Below are positions 22,704-32,476 of a stretch of 64,000 nucleotides of DNA, one piece after another. A program made the translations under genes and the position numbers. Every line of letters begins with the position of its first letter. The stretch's first letter is position 1. The DNA lies in assembly GCF_014066305.1 (NCBI RefSeq), contig NW_023501082.1, forward strand, positions 62,001 to 126,000, read 5' to 3'. This DNA comes from Letharia columbiana (Eukaryota; Ascomycota; Lecanoromycetes; Lecanorales; Parmeliaceae). The notes beneath the pieces are model-generated. The model was not told the origin of the DNA. It did no database searches and worked only from the letters and a program-made list of their open reading frames with translations.

Positions 22704-23520
22704 TCATATCCACCACCCAAAACTCCCATCAAACGCAGAGCCATCGGCCAAATCGCCGCACCGTATCTCCTCGAACGTAGGCACAGTATTAGGCTTGTAG
22801 AAGCCCAACAAATTCTCCATATCCTTCTCCTCCATCTCCACTAGATCCTCCAAACTCCATTGTTCGCACACTTTGCTCATCCACCCCATCCTCTTTGGAC
22901 CCTCTTCGATGTCTGGCGCCACTTTCCTCAACTTCTTCCTCAACATACCAACTTTCTGTACGGCCGCCCCAATATTCTTGGGCAGGTTCTTCGCAATCTG
23001 CTTCCGCACGATACTGGCCAGCTTCGGTCCGTTGCCGTTCGTAGACACCATGATCTGTAATGGCCCATCTCTGTGGACGCTACCGAAGTAGAAGTCGCAT
23101 TCCGGAGGCACGTCGGCGATATTGGCCGCTACCTTTTTCTCTTTACACAACTTCCAAATGGTGGTGGATGCGTCAGGGTCGTCAATGGCTGTGAGAACCA
23201 TGTCGACATTGTCCAGGTCTGACGGCTCAAACTTGCGGTCATGGTAGTCCACTTGGCCCTTTTCTATACGATATGCCACTTCTGGGTTGAGGCCACCGCG
23301 AGGGGATATGAGGGTTACTTTGGCGTCCGCGTTAAGGACGTTGAGAATGCGACCTGCTGCTACCTGGGTAGACGATGATCAGTCGCCACTGCTGGCTCAA
23401 AGAGAGAAGGTGCAGGGGACAGACTTCTCCCCCTCCCACCACGAGCACTCGCTTATTTCGAATCTGCCAAGCAAGAATTAGTGAGCCACCACCTTCAATA
23501 GCTGGAAAGTCCTCTGGCAT
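22704..23520 (-). CDS. MET8: MET8-like siroheme synthase (precorrin-2 dehydrogenase/ferrochelatase)
   Basis: Met8 oxidises precorrin-2 with NAD and inserts iron to make siroheme, the cofactor of sulfite and nitrite reductases. Model: 23520-23425 joined to 23363-22704, 251 residues, close to the length of yeast Met8. Exon 1 carries the Rossmann motif RVLVVGGGE. Exon 2 continues VAAGRILNVLNADAKVTLI, then NVDMVLTAIDDP, CDFYFGSVHRDGPLQIM with STNGNGPKLAS, and MGWMSKVCEQWSLEDL near the C-terminus, all family traits. The donor of the intron is GTCTGT, a weak site, but the join is in phase and restores the motif. The gene ends 281 nt after paralogue F and is convergent with it. Confidence 0.88.
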
Positions 23521-23649
23521 TTTATAAAGCCTTAGGTATGCAAGAATAGTAGCAAAAGCAAAGAGTGGATTGAGGACCGCTTACGTAATATGCTATCGGC
23601 ATTCGGCAAGTCCCGTCTCCGTTGGCTTAATAAATTGCAGATGCCCTCA

Positions 23650-23707
23650 CTCGCGGGTAGCAGAAAAGCCTATACACCCTCGCGGGTAGTAGAAAAGCCT
23701 ATACACC
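23650..23707. repeat. Two tandem 29-bp units at the edge of the AT island
   Basis: Two adjacent 29-bp copies differ only by a C/T change (CGGGTAGCAG versus CGGGTAGTAG). They are GC-rich and lie about 80 nt outside the left arm of the AT-rich inverted repeat. They may mark an insertion boundary. No matching pair is seen at the right edge. Confidence 0.8.
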
Positions 23708-23785
23708 CTAGCCCGCAAGCGGCTAGAAGAAGCAAGATTACCTTATATATAATTCTATATATAAATCTATTTTTTTTTTTATTAT

Positions 23786-26071
23786 TAAATATAATATTAT
23801 CGCTAAATTATTACGCTTTTTAGTAAAAATAATATATTCTTATAAGAGATATTATTATTTATAAACACTTTTAAAATAATAAGTCTTATTAATAAATTTA
23901 AAATAATATAAAGATTTTCTTTAATATTACGCGTAATTAGTATTTTAAATATTTAAATAATTCTAATATATATAAATATTATTATTATTATAATCTCGAT
24001 TATAAAAATATTAAAAAGCTTTATTAAAAATATTTAAAGTTTAGATATAAAAAATAAAGTTAATCTTAAAGCTCGAGATAATAATTATTTTATAAAAATT
24101 AAAATTATAATATAAGAATAACTTAATTTTAAAGTAAATTTAAAGATATTAAGCGATATAATTAAAAATAAATAGATTTAATATTATATTATAAATATAT
24201 TATATATTATAAAAGCTAATATAATCGAAATTTAATTAAATATAGATTAAAATTTATATATATAAAATTAAAGAAATATTCTAATTTTAAAAATTAATAC
24301 TTCGTTTAATTTTTTAATAAATATTATTTTAATTAGAATCTATAAAATAAATTATAAATTATTTAAAAATTAGATAAGAGATATTATTAGAATTATATAT
24401 AATATATTAAGAAATTCTTTAAAAATAATAGCGAAAATTTCGATATTATATATAGATTATAATTAAATTTAATTTTAAATTTAATTTTATATTCTATACT
24501 ATATTTATTAATAATAATAAAAAATATCTAAAAGATTTATTAAGATAATATTTTTAAATTTATTATAGTATTATAAGTATAATAAGCTCGTTAAAGAAAA
24601 TTAATTTATTTATTTTAAAAGAGAATAGAGATTTAGAGTATAATATTAAGATTTAAAATTATATTATTAGAAGTTAAAAAAAAAAAAGATTTATAATATA
24701 TAAAAATTATATTAATTTACTTAATTTAATCTTAATTAAAAATTATTAATAATCTTCTAAATAGAATCTATAAAAATTCTTATATTAAGATAATTAAATT
24801 ATAAAGTATTATATTATAAATAATTGGAGTTTATCTTAAAGATTTTTATAGCGTTAATAGTTTCTAAAGGCTTTAACTATAATAGATAATAACGATTAAA
24901 TAATAAATTATTAATAGAGAATAATAGAATTCTGTGGGGGCGCTTTCTTTATGTTGGTTATAGACTTTTCTACTATTCGCGAATACTCTAACTATATGGA
25001 TACGCCTTCTTTCTAGAATTCTATTATTTTTTTATTATATCTTTATTTAATCGTTATTATCTATTTGTCTAAGCCTTTAGTTTTTTTTACGCTTTTATAA
25101 TCTTTAATATTTTTTTTTATTATCTATATATATACTTGTATTTATTATCTTAATATAGAACTTTTATAGATTCTTTTAGAGATTATTAATAATTTTTATT
25201 AGATTAATTAGCGATTAATTAATTTCTATATATTATAATCTCTTTTTTTTAACTTTTTAATAATATAACTTTAAGTCTTATATTATACTCTAAATCTTTT
25301 TTCTTTTAGAATAATAATAATTTTCTTTATAAGCTTATTATACTTATAATACTATAATAATTTAGAATTTTTTTATAAATCTTTTAGTATTTTTTATTAT
25401 TATTAATAGTTATATAAAATATAAATTAGATTTAAATTATTTATTTAGCTTATTAATATCATTTTTCTTTTTTTTGGATTTTTTAATATATTATATATAA
25501 TTCTAATAGTTCTCTTTCTATTTTTAAATAATTTTAATTTTTTTTAATTCTAATTAAATAATATTTATCGAAAAATTAAACGAGTATTAATTTTTAAAAT
25601 TAAAATATTTCTTTAATTTTTATATATAAATTTTAGTTTTTTTAATTAAATTTCGATTATATTATTCTTATAATATATAATATATTTATAATATAATATT
25701 AAATCTTTTTCTTTTAATTATTCGCTTAATATCTTTAAATCTATTTTAAAATTATTTTCTTTATTATAGCTTTATTTTTATAATATTATTTCTCGAGCTT
25801 TTAAATTAATTTTATTTTTTATATTTAAATTTTAAATATCTTTAATAAAGCTCTTTATATTCTTTTAATTAAATTATAATAATAATAATAATATTTTATA
25901 TATTAGATTATTTAAATATTTAAAATATTATTCGCGTATATTAAGATCTTTTATTATTTTAATTTTTATAAAACTTATTATTTTAAAAGGTTTATAAATA
26001 ATAATATCTTTTATAAAGTATACTATTTTTCTAGAGTTATAATTTAGCGTAATATTTATTTAATAATAAGG
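23786..26071. repeat. RIP-saturated AT-rich island forming a 1.1-kb-arm inverted repeat
   Basis: Nearly all A/T, with the dinucleotides CA and TG almost absent, as expected when RIP has converted CpA to TpA on both strands. The right half, read backwards on the other strand, matches the left half over its whole length. The outer edges share the block GCTAAATTAT next to TATTATTTATAAAC. Mid-arm both have CTTATTATACTTATAATACT, and the inner edges end in AGAATTCT (24926-24933 and 25015-25022). Left arm about 23786-24933, right arm about 25015-26071, with many differences between arms. No coding capacity is left. It is probably a dead inverted duplication or transposon pair. Confidence 0.85.
24934..25014. 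other. 81-nt loop with normal base composition inside the RIP palindrome
   Basis: Between the two AT-only arms lies a single-copy segment with clear G/C content (GTGGGGGCGC near its start; ATGTTGGTT; GGATACGCC) and several TpG dinucleotides. It has a small internal echo, CGCTTTCTTTATG against CGCCTTCTTTCTA. Being unduplicated, it would not itself be a RIP target. Confidence 0.8.
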
Positions 26072-26180
26072 AAAGAATGATTTACGCGTGGATTTTTGGG
26101 CTTCTTCTGCCGCTTGCCTGTTCGGCTTTCTCCCCGCGCCTCACAAGGCAACACTGTCTCGCTGTGAGACCAAGGGCAAA

Positions 26181-28271
26181 ATGTCTGCTCGGAAGCTCGG
26201 GGGAGGAAGAGTGCTGGGTAATGGGAGGCCTCTCTCACCAGCATATCCTCCGAGGAATCCTAACCTACTCTCGCCAACAGCCAGCTCTGTGTCCGTCAGT
26301 TCCTCCTCCCAACCTTCGACGGATGCCCAGGACCTAAGTTCCAGAATATCACTGGACCAGAGCGATGGAGATATCGCTGCAGCGGCTGCTCTGGCAGCGT
26401 CCACAAGACTCGCCTGCCCAATATGCAATGAAGAAATGGTAGGATTCGCCCCGAGGCACTAGGAAAGCGGCACACTGACTGGGCATAAGGTCACTCTATT
26501 GCAGCTGAACAGACATCTTGACGACACTCATAAGAATCTTGAGGAGGTCAAACAAAACGAAGCCAAGGATTGGTTCAAGACTCAAATGGTCAAGGCGAAG
26601 CGATTCCAGCCACTAGCCGTGCTCAACCAGAAGTTCAAAGGGTTGGATGTCTTCGAGTCGGACGACAGACCACAATCGCCCCAGCTACTGCCAACCGCTG
26701 CGGCTCCTGAGCCCTCACAGCCCGATCCTGAAGAACTCGTCACTCGAGCTCACTGGCAGAGACATGGACCGAATGACGCTTGCTCGGAGCCGGCATGTGG
26801 CAAGAGGCTTACATCGGCCAACGGCAATGTGAACTGCAGGAAGTGTGGGAAGCTTTTTTGTGATGAGCATACTATGTACAAGATGAAGCTCTCGAGGTCA
26901 GCCCAGCATGAGCCGGTAAGAGGTCTTTGGTGCAGGGTTTGTGAGACATGCTACAAGTCAAGAGAGGGCTACAACGACCGGAACGGCTACGAGCGAAACC
27001 ACACTACCGATTTCGGGCATTTACGAAGGAAGACCGTTGATAAGACTTTGTTGGAAGTTTCCCGGCTGGAGAAGCGGCTCACGAAGCTTACACAGCTCCT
27101 AGCCAATCCACCAACAGAGAATATTCCTCCAGGAGGTGGCCTGCTTTGGTCTCTGACAGGCGCCAAAAATCAACGGAAGCAGACAGAGCAGTCCATAGTA
27201 GACTGGGAAGACGATGCTAGTGTTCAACGATGTCCATTCTGCCAGCAGGAGTTCTCAAGTTACACATTCAGGAGGCATCACTGCAGGCTTTGTGGCCGCG
27301 TGGTCTGTGGAGATCCATTGACAGATTGTTCGCAGGAAGTTGGACTAACCGTTGCTACCCGTACGTCACCCTCCAAATTCCTGGGTCTTCCCTGACTGAC
27401 GTTTTCAGCGACTGCCAACGTGGCAGAGAAAGCTGTTAAACAAGTCGGCGTCGATGTTAGGATGTGCAAAGAATGCAGGACCACTGTTTTCAGCAGAAGT
27501 GACTTTGCAGCTGCCCTCGCACATAAGCCGCCAGACGTTCGAACATATGAGAATCTCATTCAATTCGAAAGAGGCATTCGACTAATGTTGCCAAACTTCC
27601 AGCGACTGCTGATGATTCTACAGTAAGTGCTCCTGATGATTCTAGAGCTACGTGGGCTGATAGTGTACAGAGACCCGGACAGGCCTCCATCTCAGGCCCA
27701 GCTTGCGGATGCTTCCAGAACGCGCAAACGGCTGGTTGACGCCTTTGGCCAGTACAATACTGCAGCTCGCCGAATCCGAGATCTGCCAACGGACTCGCCT
27801 ACTCAGCAAAGGCTACAAAAGGCCATCTACCAACAAAGCTCCAATTTCCTTCAGATCCACATGCTTCCACTCAAGGCGCTCCCCAAGGTCCTTAAGCATG
27901 CCACAGCCCACGGTATTGGCTCCTCTGAACGTGCGCCACCCAACGGGAAATCAGCCGGTGCCCTTGCATCTATCAAATACAATGACATTGATAACGCGTC
28001 CCAAGTCAGCAGTAGCAGCGCTGTATCAGCTTTGGAAGCAGAGGAGAAGACGCTTCGCGAGACCCTCATAGTGCTTGAAGAGCAATTATTCCTTGTCAAA
28101 GAACAAGTAGCGGATGCTAACAAGCGGAGGAAGTTCGATGAAGTCAGCAGCCTTGCGCAGAATGTTGAGGATCTTAGCAAGGAGATTGACCACGTCCAAG
28201 GGCAACTTGGACAACTTGATTTCGCGGGTGCATACGGGGCGCAATCACCGAGGATTCTACCAGCAAGATGA
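26181..28271 (+). CDS. PEP7/VAC1-like FYVE-domain endosomal tether (rabenosyn family)
   Basis: Vac1/Pep7 binds PI3P and Rab5-type GTPases and a Sec1-type protein for vesicle fusion at the late endosome. Model: 26181-26438, 26505-27360, 27409-27622 and 27671-28271; all phases fit; 642 residues. At the N-terminus a zinc finger is split by intron 1 (CPICNEEM, then LNRHLDDTH). A first FYVE-like unit with CGKRL, CRKCGKLFCDEH and LWCRVCETCY spans about residues 190-255. The second has the diagnostic basic motif FRRHHCRLCGRVVC at about 340-355. The C-terminal third is helical with a Rab-binding-type stretch (TRKRLVDAFGQYN) and a coiled coil ending DLSKEIDHVQGQLGQL. The last intron is short (48 nt, branch CTGAT). 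The start lies 110 nt from the AT island. Confidence 0.88.
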
Positions 28272-28763
28272 ACGAGGGACAAAGCCGCACCTTGGGAAGT
28301 GTCCAACGTTGAAAGACCTCGAGAAATAGAAAAGGTTGATTCAGGTCGGCTTATATACTGCACGACGCTGCCACATACTTTACATGAGATAACGTCGTTC
28401 ATGCTATTCATCATTGCTCTCAAGTTCAACATTGCTTCAAGGGGCGGGCTGACCTCGTATGGAAATAAGGAAGTTGTAGCGTCATGTTCGAATTGTACCA
28501 CCATTCCCATCTCCTCTTCTAATTGATCCTCCTCCCTATCTTGCGCTCGCTCAAACTCATCCTACTCGAATTACCACTGCATACAGGCGCACGAGAGCCG
28601 GCCAACTTCTCTTTGACCGCCTGGCTCCCTTCTATCGAATGGCATCTCTGACGGCATCGACCTTGGTTACACGACTCCAGAAGCCGTGTACCAAAAGCAT
28701 GGAGCACGCCGATACTTTTTACTGACATGAAAACGTGATACCCTGGAAAAATTATTTCCCTTC
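28272..28763. other. Intergenic, FYVE gene to decayed paralogue
   Basis: 492 nt without a supportable gene. Confidence 0.4.
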
Positions 28764-29728
28764 ATGAGATTGGCTCGTGAGATACGCAATCATATGTACC
28801 CATACCTATTCTCCACCAACCACACAAGGGAGAACAACGATGAGACCGAAGGGTTAGACCTTCTCTGTTCATTGGGAGTTCCAATTACCAAGGCAAGACG
28901 CACGCTGACTGTCGGAGGCAGAGTCACGGTCCCTAGTGCCCAGCCGTGGCACGTACTCTGCGATTGAGCTTACTCTGATCTTCCGTGGGCAGGCTGGCGA
29001 GTATTGTCCCTGTGTCCTCATGTTCGCAGGCGATGACATGATTAGCTTCTGCAGGGTTGTGTTGAGATTAGGGCTGTCCGGAAACCCCCAAAGCTCGTTG
29101 ACGATCACGATCACGGGCGTTGCACCAACTACGACGAGCTTCTTGAAGCTTCTGGAGCCATTCCATCGCCTCCATAGCATGGCGCTAGTGAGGATCACTG
29201 GCCAAATTGAGTCTGGATATAAGTCAGACCTCATCACGAAGATGTCAAAGCAAGCACCAGCAATCGATACAATTTATTCAAGAGATTCAAAATGGCATTG
29301 AACAATGCGATCGCAAGCATTGTCGACTCCTCAACGACTATCTCAACACTCAGAAGAGTTTGGGAAGATAGTGAGGATCAAGGCCGGGCCAACCCATTTC
29401 AGAGAGCCTTCCATCACATCAGGTCCGATTTGGAAATTAAGCTTGCTGAAAACTATCTCAAACTTGAGAACCACAGCCAGGCGCATGAATGGATTAGTCT
29501 TATTCTGGCGCTAATCACTCCTTATCCCCCAGTACCTCGGAATCGTCCACGGGCCGCGGCGTGATATGGGGGGGCGACATATGCAAGCGTTTACTCACTC
29601 GCGGCACAGGCGAGTGAAGGGTTGGGATTGGTAGAGCGAGCTGTTGAGGAGATGAAAGCGGCAGTTTGGCACGATGCTGGAGACTCAAAACTGACTGCGG
29701 AGCTGGTACGCCTGGAGAGAAAGACGTA
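28764..29728 (+). pseudogene. Decayed F-box-like/TPR-like paralogue G
   Basis: A seventh copy of the array family, separated from it by MET8, the AT island and the FYVE gene. It keeps the N-terminal motif in eroded form (LAREIRNHMYPYLFST) and a GDDMISFCRVVLRLG block. It also keeps FLKLLEPFHRLHSMALVRI and two TPR-like pieces (EIKLAENYLKLENHSQAHEW; ASEGLGLVERAVEEMKAAVW). These lie in successive different frames. The whole ILRTNRQ/NLFV block and the TPR start are missing. No splice sites reconnect the pieces. Too degraded to encode a working protein. Confidence 0.78.
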
Positions 29729-30143
29729 AAGTGGAGATGGGAATTGGAAGGTGCTTAAAGGAGGGTTGGGTGTATGGAGCATAGGTCAAGCATGGCGCAA
29801 GGAGCTGAGACCCGTGTTACATGATCAAAGCTCAGCGTCAATGATGCTGAGGCGGGTACTGTCGCAGTCTTGGGACTTCGGCGAATAGCAGGGTGTTTAT
29901 GGCCTGTAGCCAGAAAACTGAGATCTCATGGAAAATGACTCTGAATCGTGACTTCCTCTCAGTAACTAGTCATCACGTCACATACTAAGATCCTACCCCT
30001 CAAATCCGGCAGGCACATTTGGCTGCACCCAGCATGCTGCTTGAACCTCGTCAACAAATAATTCGTACGTCGACACTCTTCCGCAACGATATCGCAACTG
30101 AACGCAGTCCTCCAGCTCCTCGAATCTTTGAAGACTTCTAAAC
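29729..30143. other. Intergenic
   Basis: 415 nt, upstream region of the surface-protein gene. Nothing else seen. Confidence 0.4.
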
Positions 30144-31476
30144 ATGCTTCCCACCCTTGTCACCCTGCTCTTCCTCCATCTCCAATTTTCCCTTGCTCTA
30201 AGCCTCCAGATCGGCAGCGTTCTTCCGAGACTCGTTAAGGATGTTTCGTCCAGCATCTTCGGTCACAGCGCCTATGTCGACCAGAAAGTCGACCAGACTC
30301 CTCGCTCGTTTCTCAATCATGAGCAATGGCATCAGCGTCATGCGGTCGCCTTCATGAACGCCTCATCAATTGCATATATGACACTCTCATCTCCCACTGG
30401 ATTCGTGAGCACGAAGAGTCTGAGATCATCGCTAGCGTCAGCGTCAGCCTTCGCCAACTGCTCTAGCACCGCGAGTCTGGTGGTCTCAGCACTATCGTCA
30501 GCGCCGGCCTCTACAAGTTATTCGAGCACCATGAGTCTGGCCCTACCATTGTCCTCAGCGTCTGCCACTGCTCTCAAACCAACCAGTCTGGCTTCGCTCC
30601 TCGGTCACACAAAGGATCTTAAGACAGACACATTAGCACACTGGGACGATCAAACCGAGTCAGCATGCAGTACAGCTCTCATCGCTCTACACGGCGTCGC
30701 TACGAATCCATCTGGCATTGCAGCTTGCTACAACATTCAGAGCCTTGACAACTCTACAGGCATTTTCGAAGTCGATCTACGGCTCTACCGCATCTCTGCA
30801 CCCAGCGAAGGATGGGTGAAGCTCAATCCTTCGAGCGTGGGTGTCGGACTGTCCTACGTCAATGCAACTGTATCTGCGACCAAAGCGAGGAAGTCCAAAA
30901 GGGAGGATCAGACGCTTCCTTGGTTCCCTGCCCAGAGAGATGAGGCTGCAGATATGTACATCCGACGATCTACTGGCGTTCCACCAAGAAGACTAGGAAG
31001 CATGACTTTCGTGGGCACTGTAGATGACGATGGACCATTAGCGGAGCTGAAGAACATGTGAGTAATGCATCTTACGCTGCTCCAAATAGTGGCTGATGGC
31101 CATGCAAAGGACCACGGCGTTGTCACTCCTCACCCCAGCGATTACACTCTCCGGCACTGAGCAGGATGGCACCTCACTCAACACTCGGCTGTCAAGCCAA
31201 GACGCATCCTTCGTCAACGGAGTCTTTGCAAGTACAAGGTCTGGAGGCTCCCAATCAGCAACAGGGACGGATGTCAACGAGTCCATGCTGCCCGGCATTA
31301 AGCTGGTCGGCTTCCCCATAGGCCTTGTCATCAGCAGTATCTGGGCTGTGCTGTACTTGATGACAATGGGATATGGGACGATCAGCAGGTATCAAGCGAG
31401 GGAATCATACAGGCGAAGAGTCAAGAAGAGGTTCAGTGGTGATACTATTACCAAGAGGAGGATGAGATGGGCTTGA
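30144..31476 (+). CDS. Putative type I membrane protein, Ser/Thr-rich
   Basis: Not recognised by name. Model: 30144-31057 joined to 31110-31476 (52-nt intron GTGAGT...AAAG), 426 residues. Residues 1-20 form a signal peptide (hydrophobic, ending LALS). A Ser/Ala-rich repeat zone follows (about 92-155). Next is a folded-looking domain containing CSTALIALHGVATNPSG, AACYNIQSLDNSTGIFEV and LRLYRISAP, with one Cys in each of the first two stretches. A second Ser/Thr-rich stretch leads to one transmembrane helix near 370-390 (VGFPIGLVISSIWAVLYLM) and a basic tail of about 37 residues. This layout fits a plasma-membrane or wall-anchored sensor or receptor-like protein. The central domain resembles one common in ascomycete hypothetical proteins; the function is unknown. 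Confidence 0.75.
30417..30600 (+). repeat. Imperfect tandem repeat of about 55-60 nt within the surface-protein gene
   Basis: At least three units, each starting near GAGTCTG or CAGTCTGG, encode SL plus a Ser/Ala-rich stretch (for example SSASAxxxxSST). Number of units may vary between strains. Confidence 0.6.
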
Positions 31477-32476
31477 GACTAGTGGATCCTAGATGACGGG
31501 TTTCTTCGGAATGACATCTAAGCAGCATGATTCCTGACAGCACGAATTTGGCAGGTATATTTTTCGACTGTCTCTAGGTTTTGGTGGACAGCTATGGCAG
31601 AATAAGATACAGGACAGACAGGTACAAGATGGGGAAGAAAGCTTTCGTCCCCTTGTCTCACGAGCGATATCTATCCTTTCCTATCGATAAGCTTGTGGGG
31701 GGCACGGGGATATTTTGCGGAGAATGTTGCGCTCTAGAACACTTGTAGTCGAGAAGGCTGAATAATCACAGATCAAAATGCATCGATTGGTCAGACCTTA
31801 AAATAGAGATCTAGTGAAGTACATAGTACCTTGGTGTTTCGAGATCCCCCCCCGAGGCTGTGTGGCAAAGCGGCTGGTGATGACATAGCTGCGACTCAAA
31901 ATTCTTTCCGACCCTTCTTGGTTGCTCGAGAAGATGCTTTTGACCTTTACCATTCATTCATTCAACACAACTGGGAAATAATGATTCAATGAAAGCGATA
32001 GCGTTGTGTAGCCTAGACCTTGCCGTATCTGTAGAGCCCAAGAAGATGCCAATAATATCTTCTTCCTAGCTGTTGCAAGTGGGTAATTCGATTCCAGACT
32101 CGGGCAGGACTTTGGCGGTGAGAAAATCGTTTCGGCTGTTGCCAGCGAATCATGGACTTACCGTTCCCGGCCTAGCCTCAAAAAAATTCCACCACAAATC
32201 TTTTAAGAAAGCGCCAGCCTCACCAGATCCTTCTCCTTTTCTTCCACCCTCTCCTCTCTCTCTTTCTCACTCATAGACTGTGTCTCTTCTTTCAATAGAC
32301 GCATTTGTTGCATAATCCACTTAGAGTCACATAGAGCACGAATTCGCGTGGCCTTCATCTGTCCATACCCGACTTAGATTTCACTTGAACGCCGCGTACA
32401 TCACCCACAAACCGTTCGCCTCCTAATCAGAGTCCATTCTCCCATTTGTTGAGTACACCGAACACAACTACAAACC
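31477..32476. promoter_or_regulatory. EF-3 promoter region with pyrimidine tract
   Basis: About 1 kb without a gene. A long CT-rich run at roughly 32222-32275 precedes the EF-3 start by about 200 nt. Such tracts are common upstream of strongly expressed fungal translation genes. Transcript start not determinable here. Confidence 0.5.

Noticed and set aside
23786..26071. Island as centromere core, mitochondrial insertion or replication origin
   Set aside because: The inverted-repeat structure and loss of CA/TG explain it as a RIP-mutated duplication, and it is only 2.3 kb.
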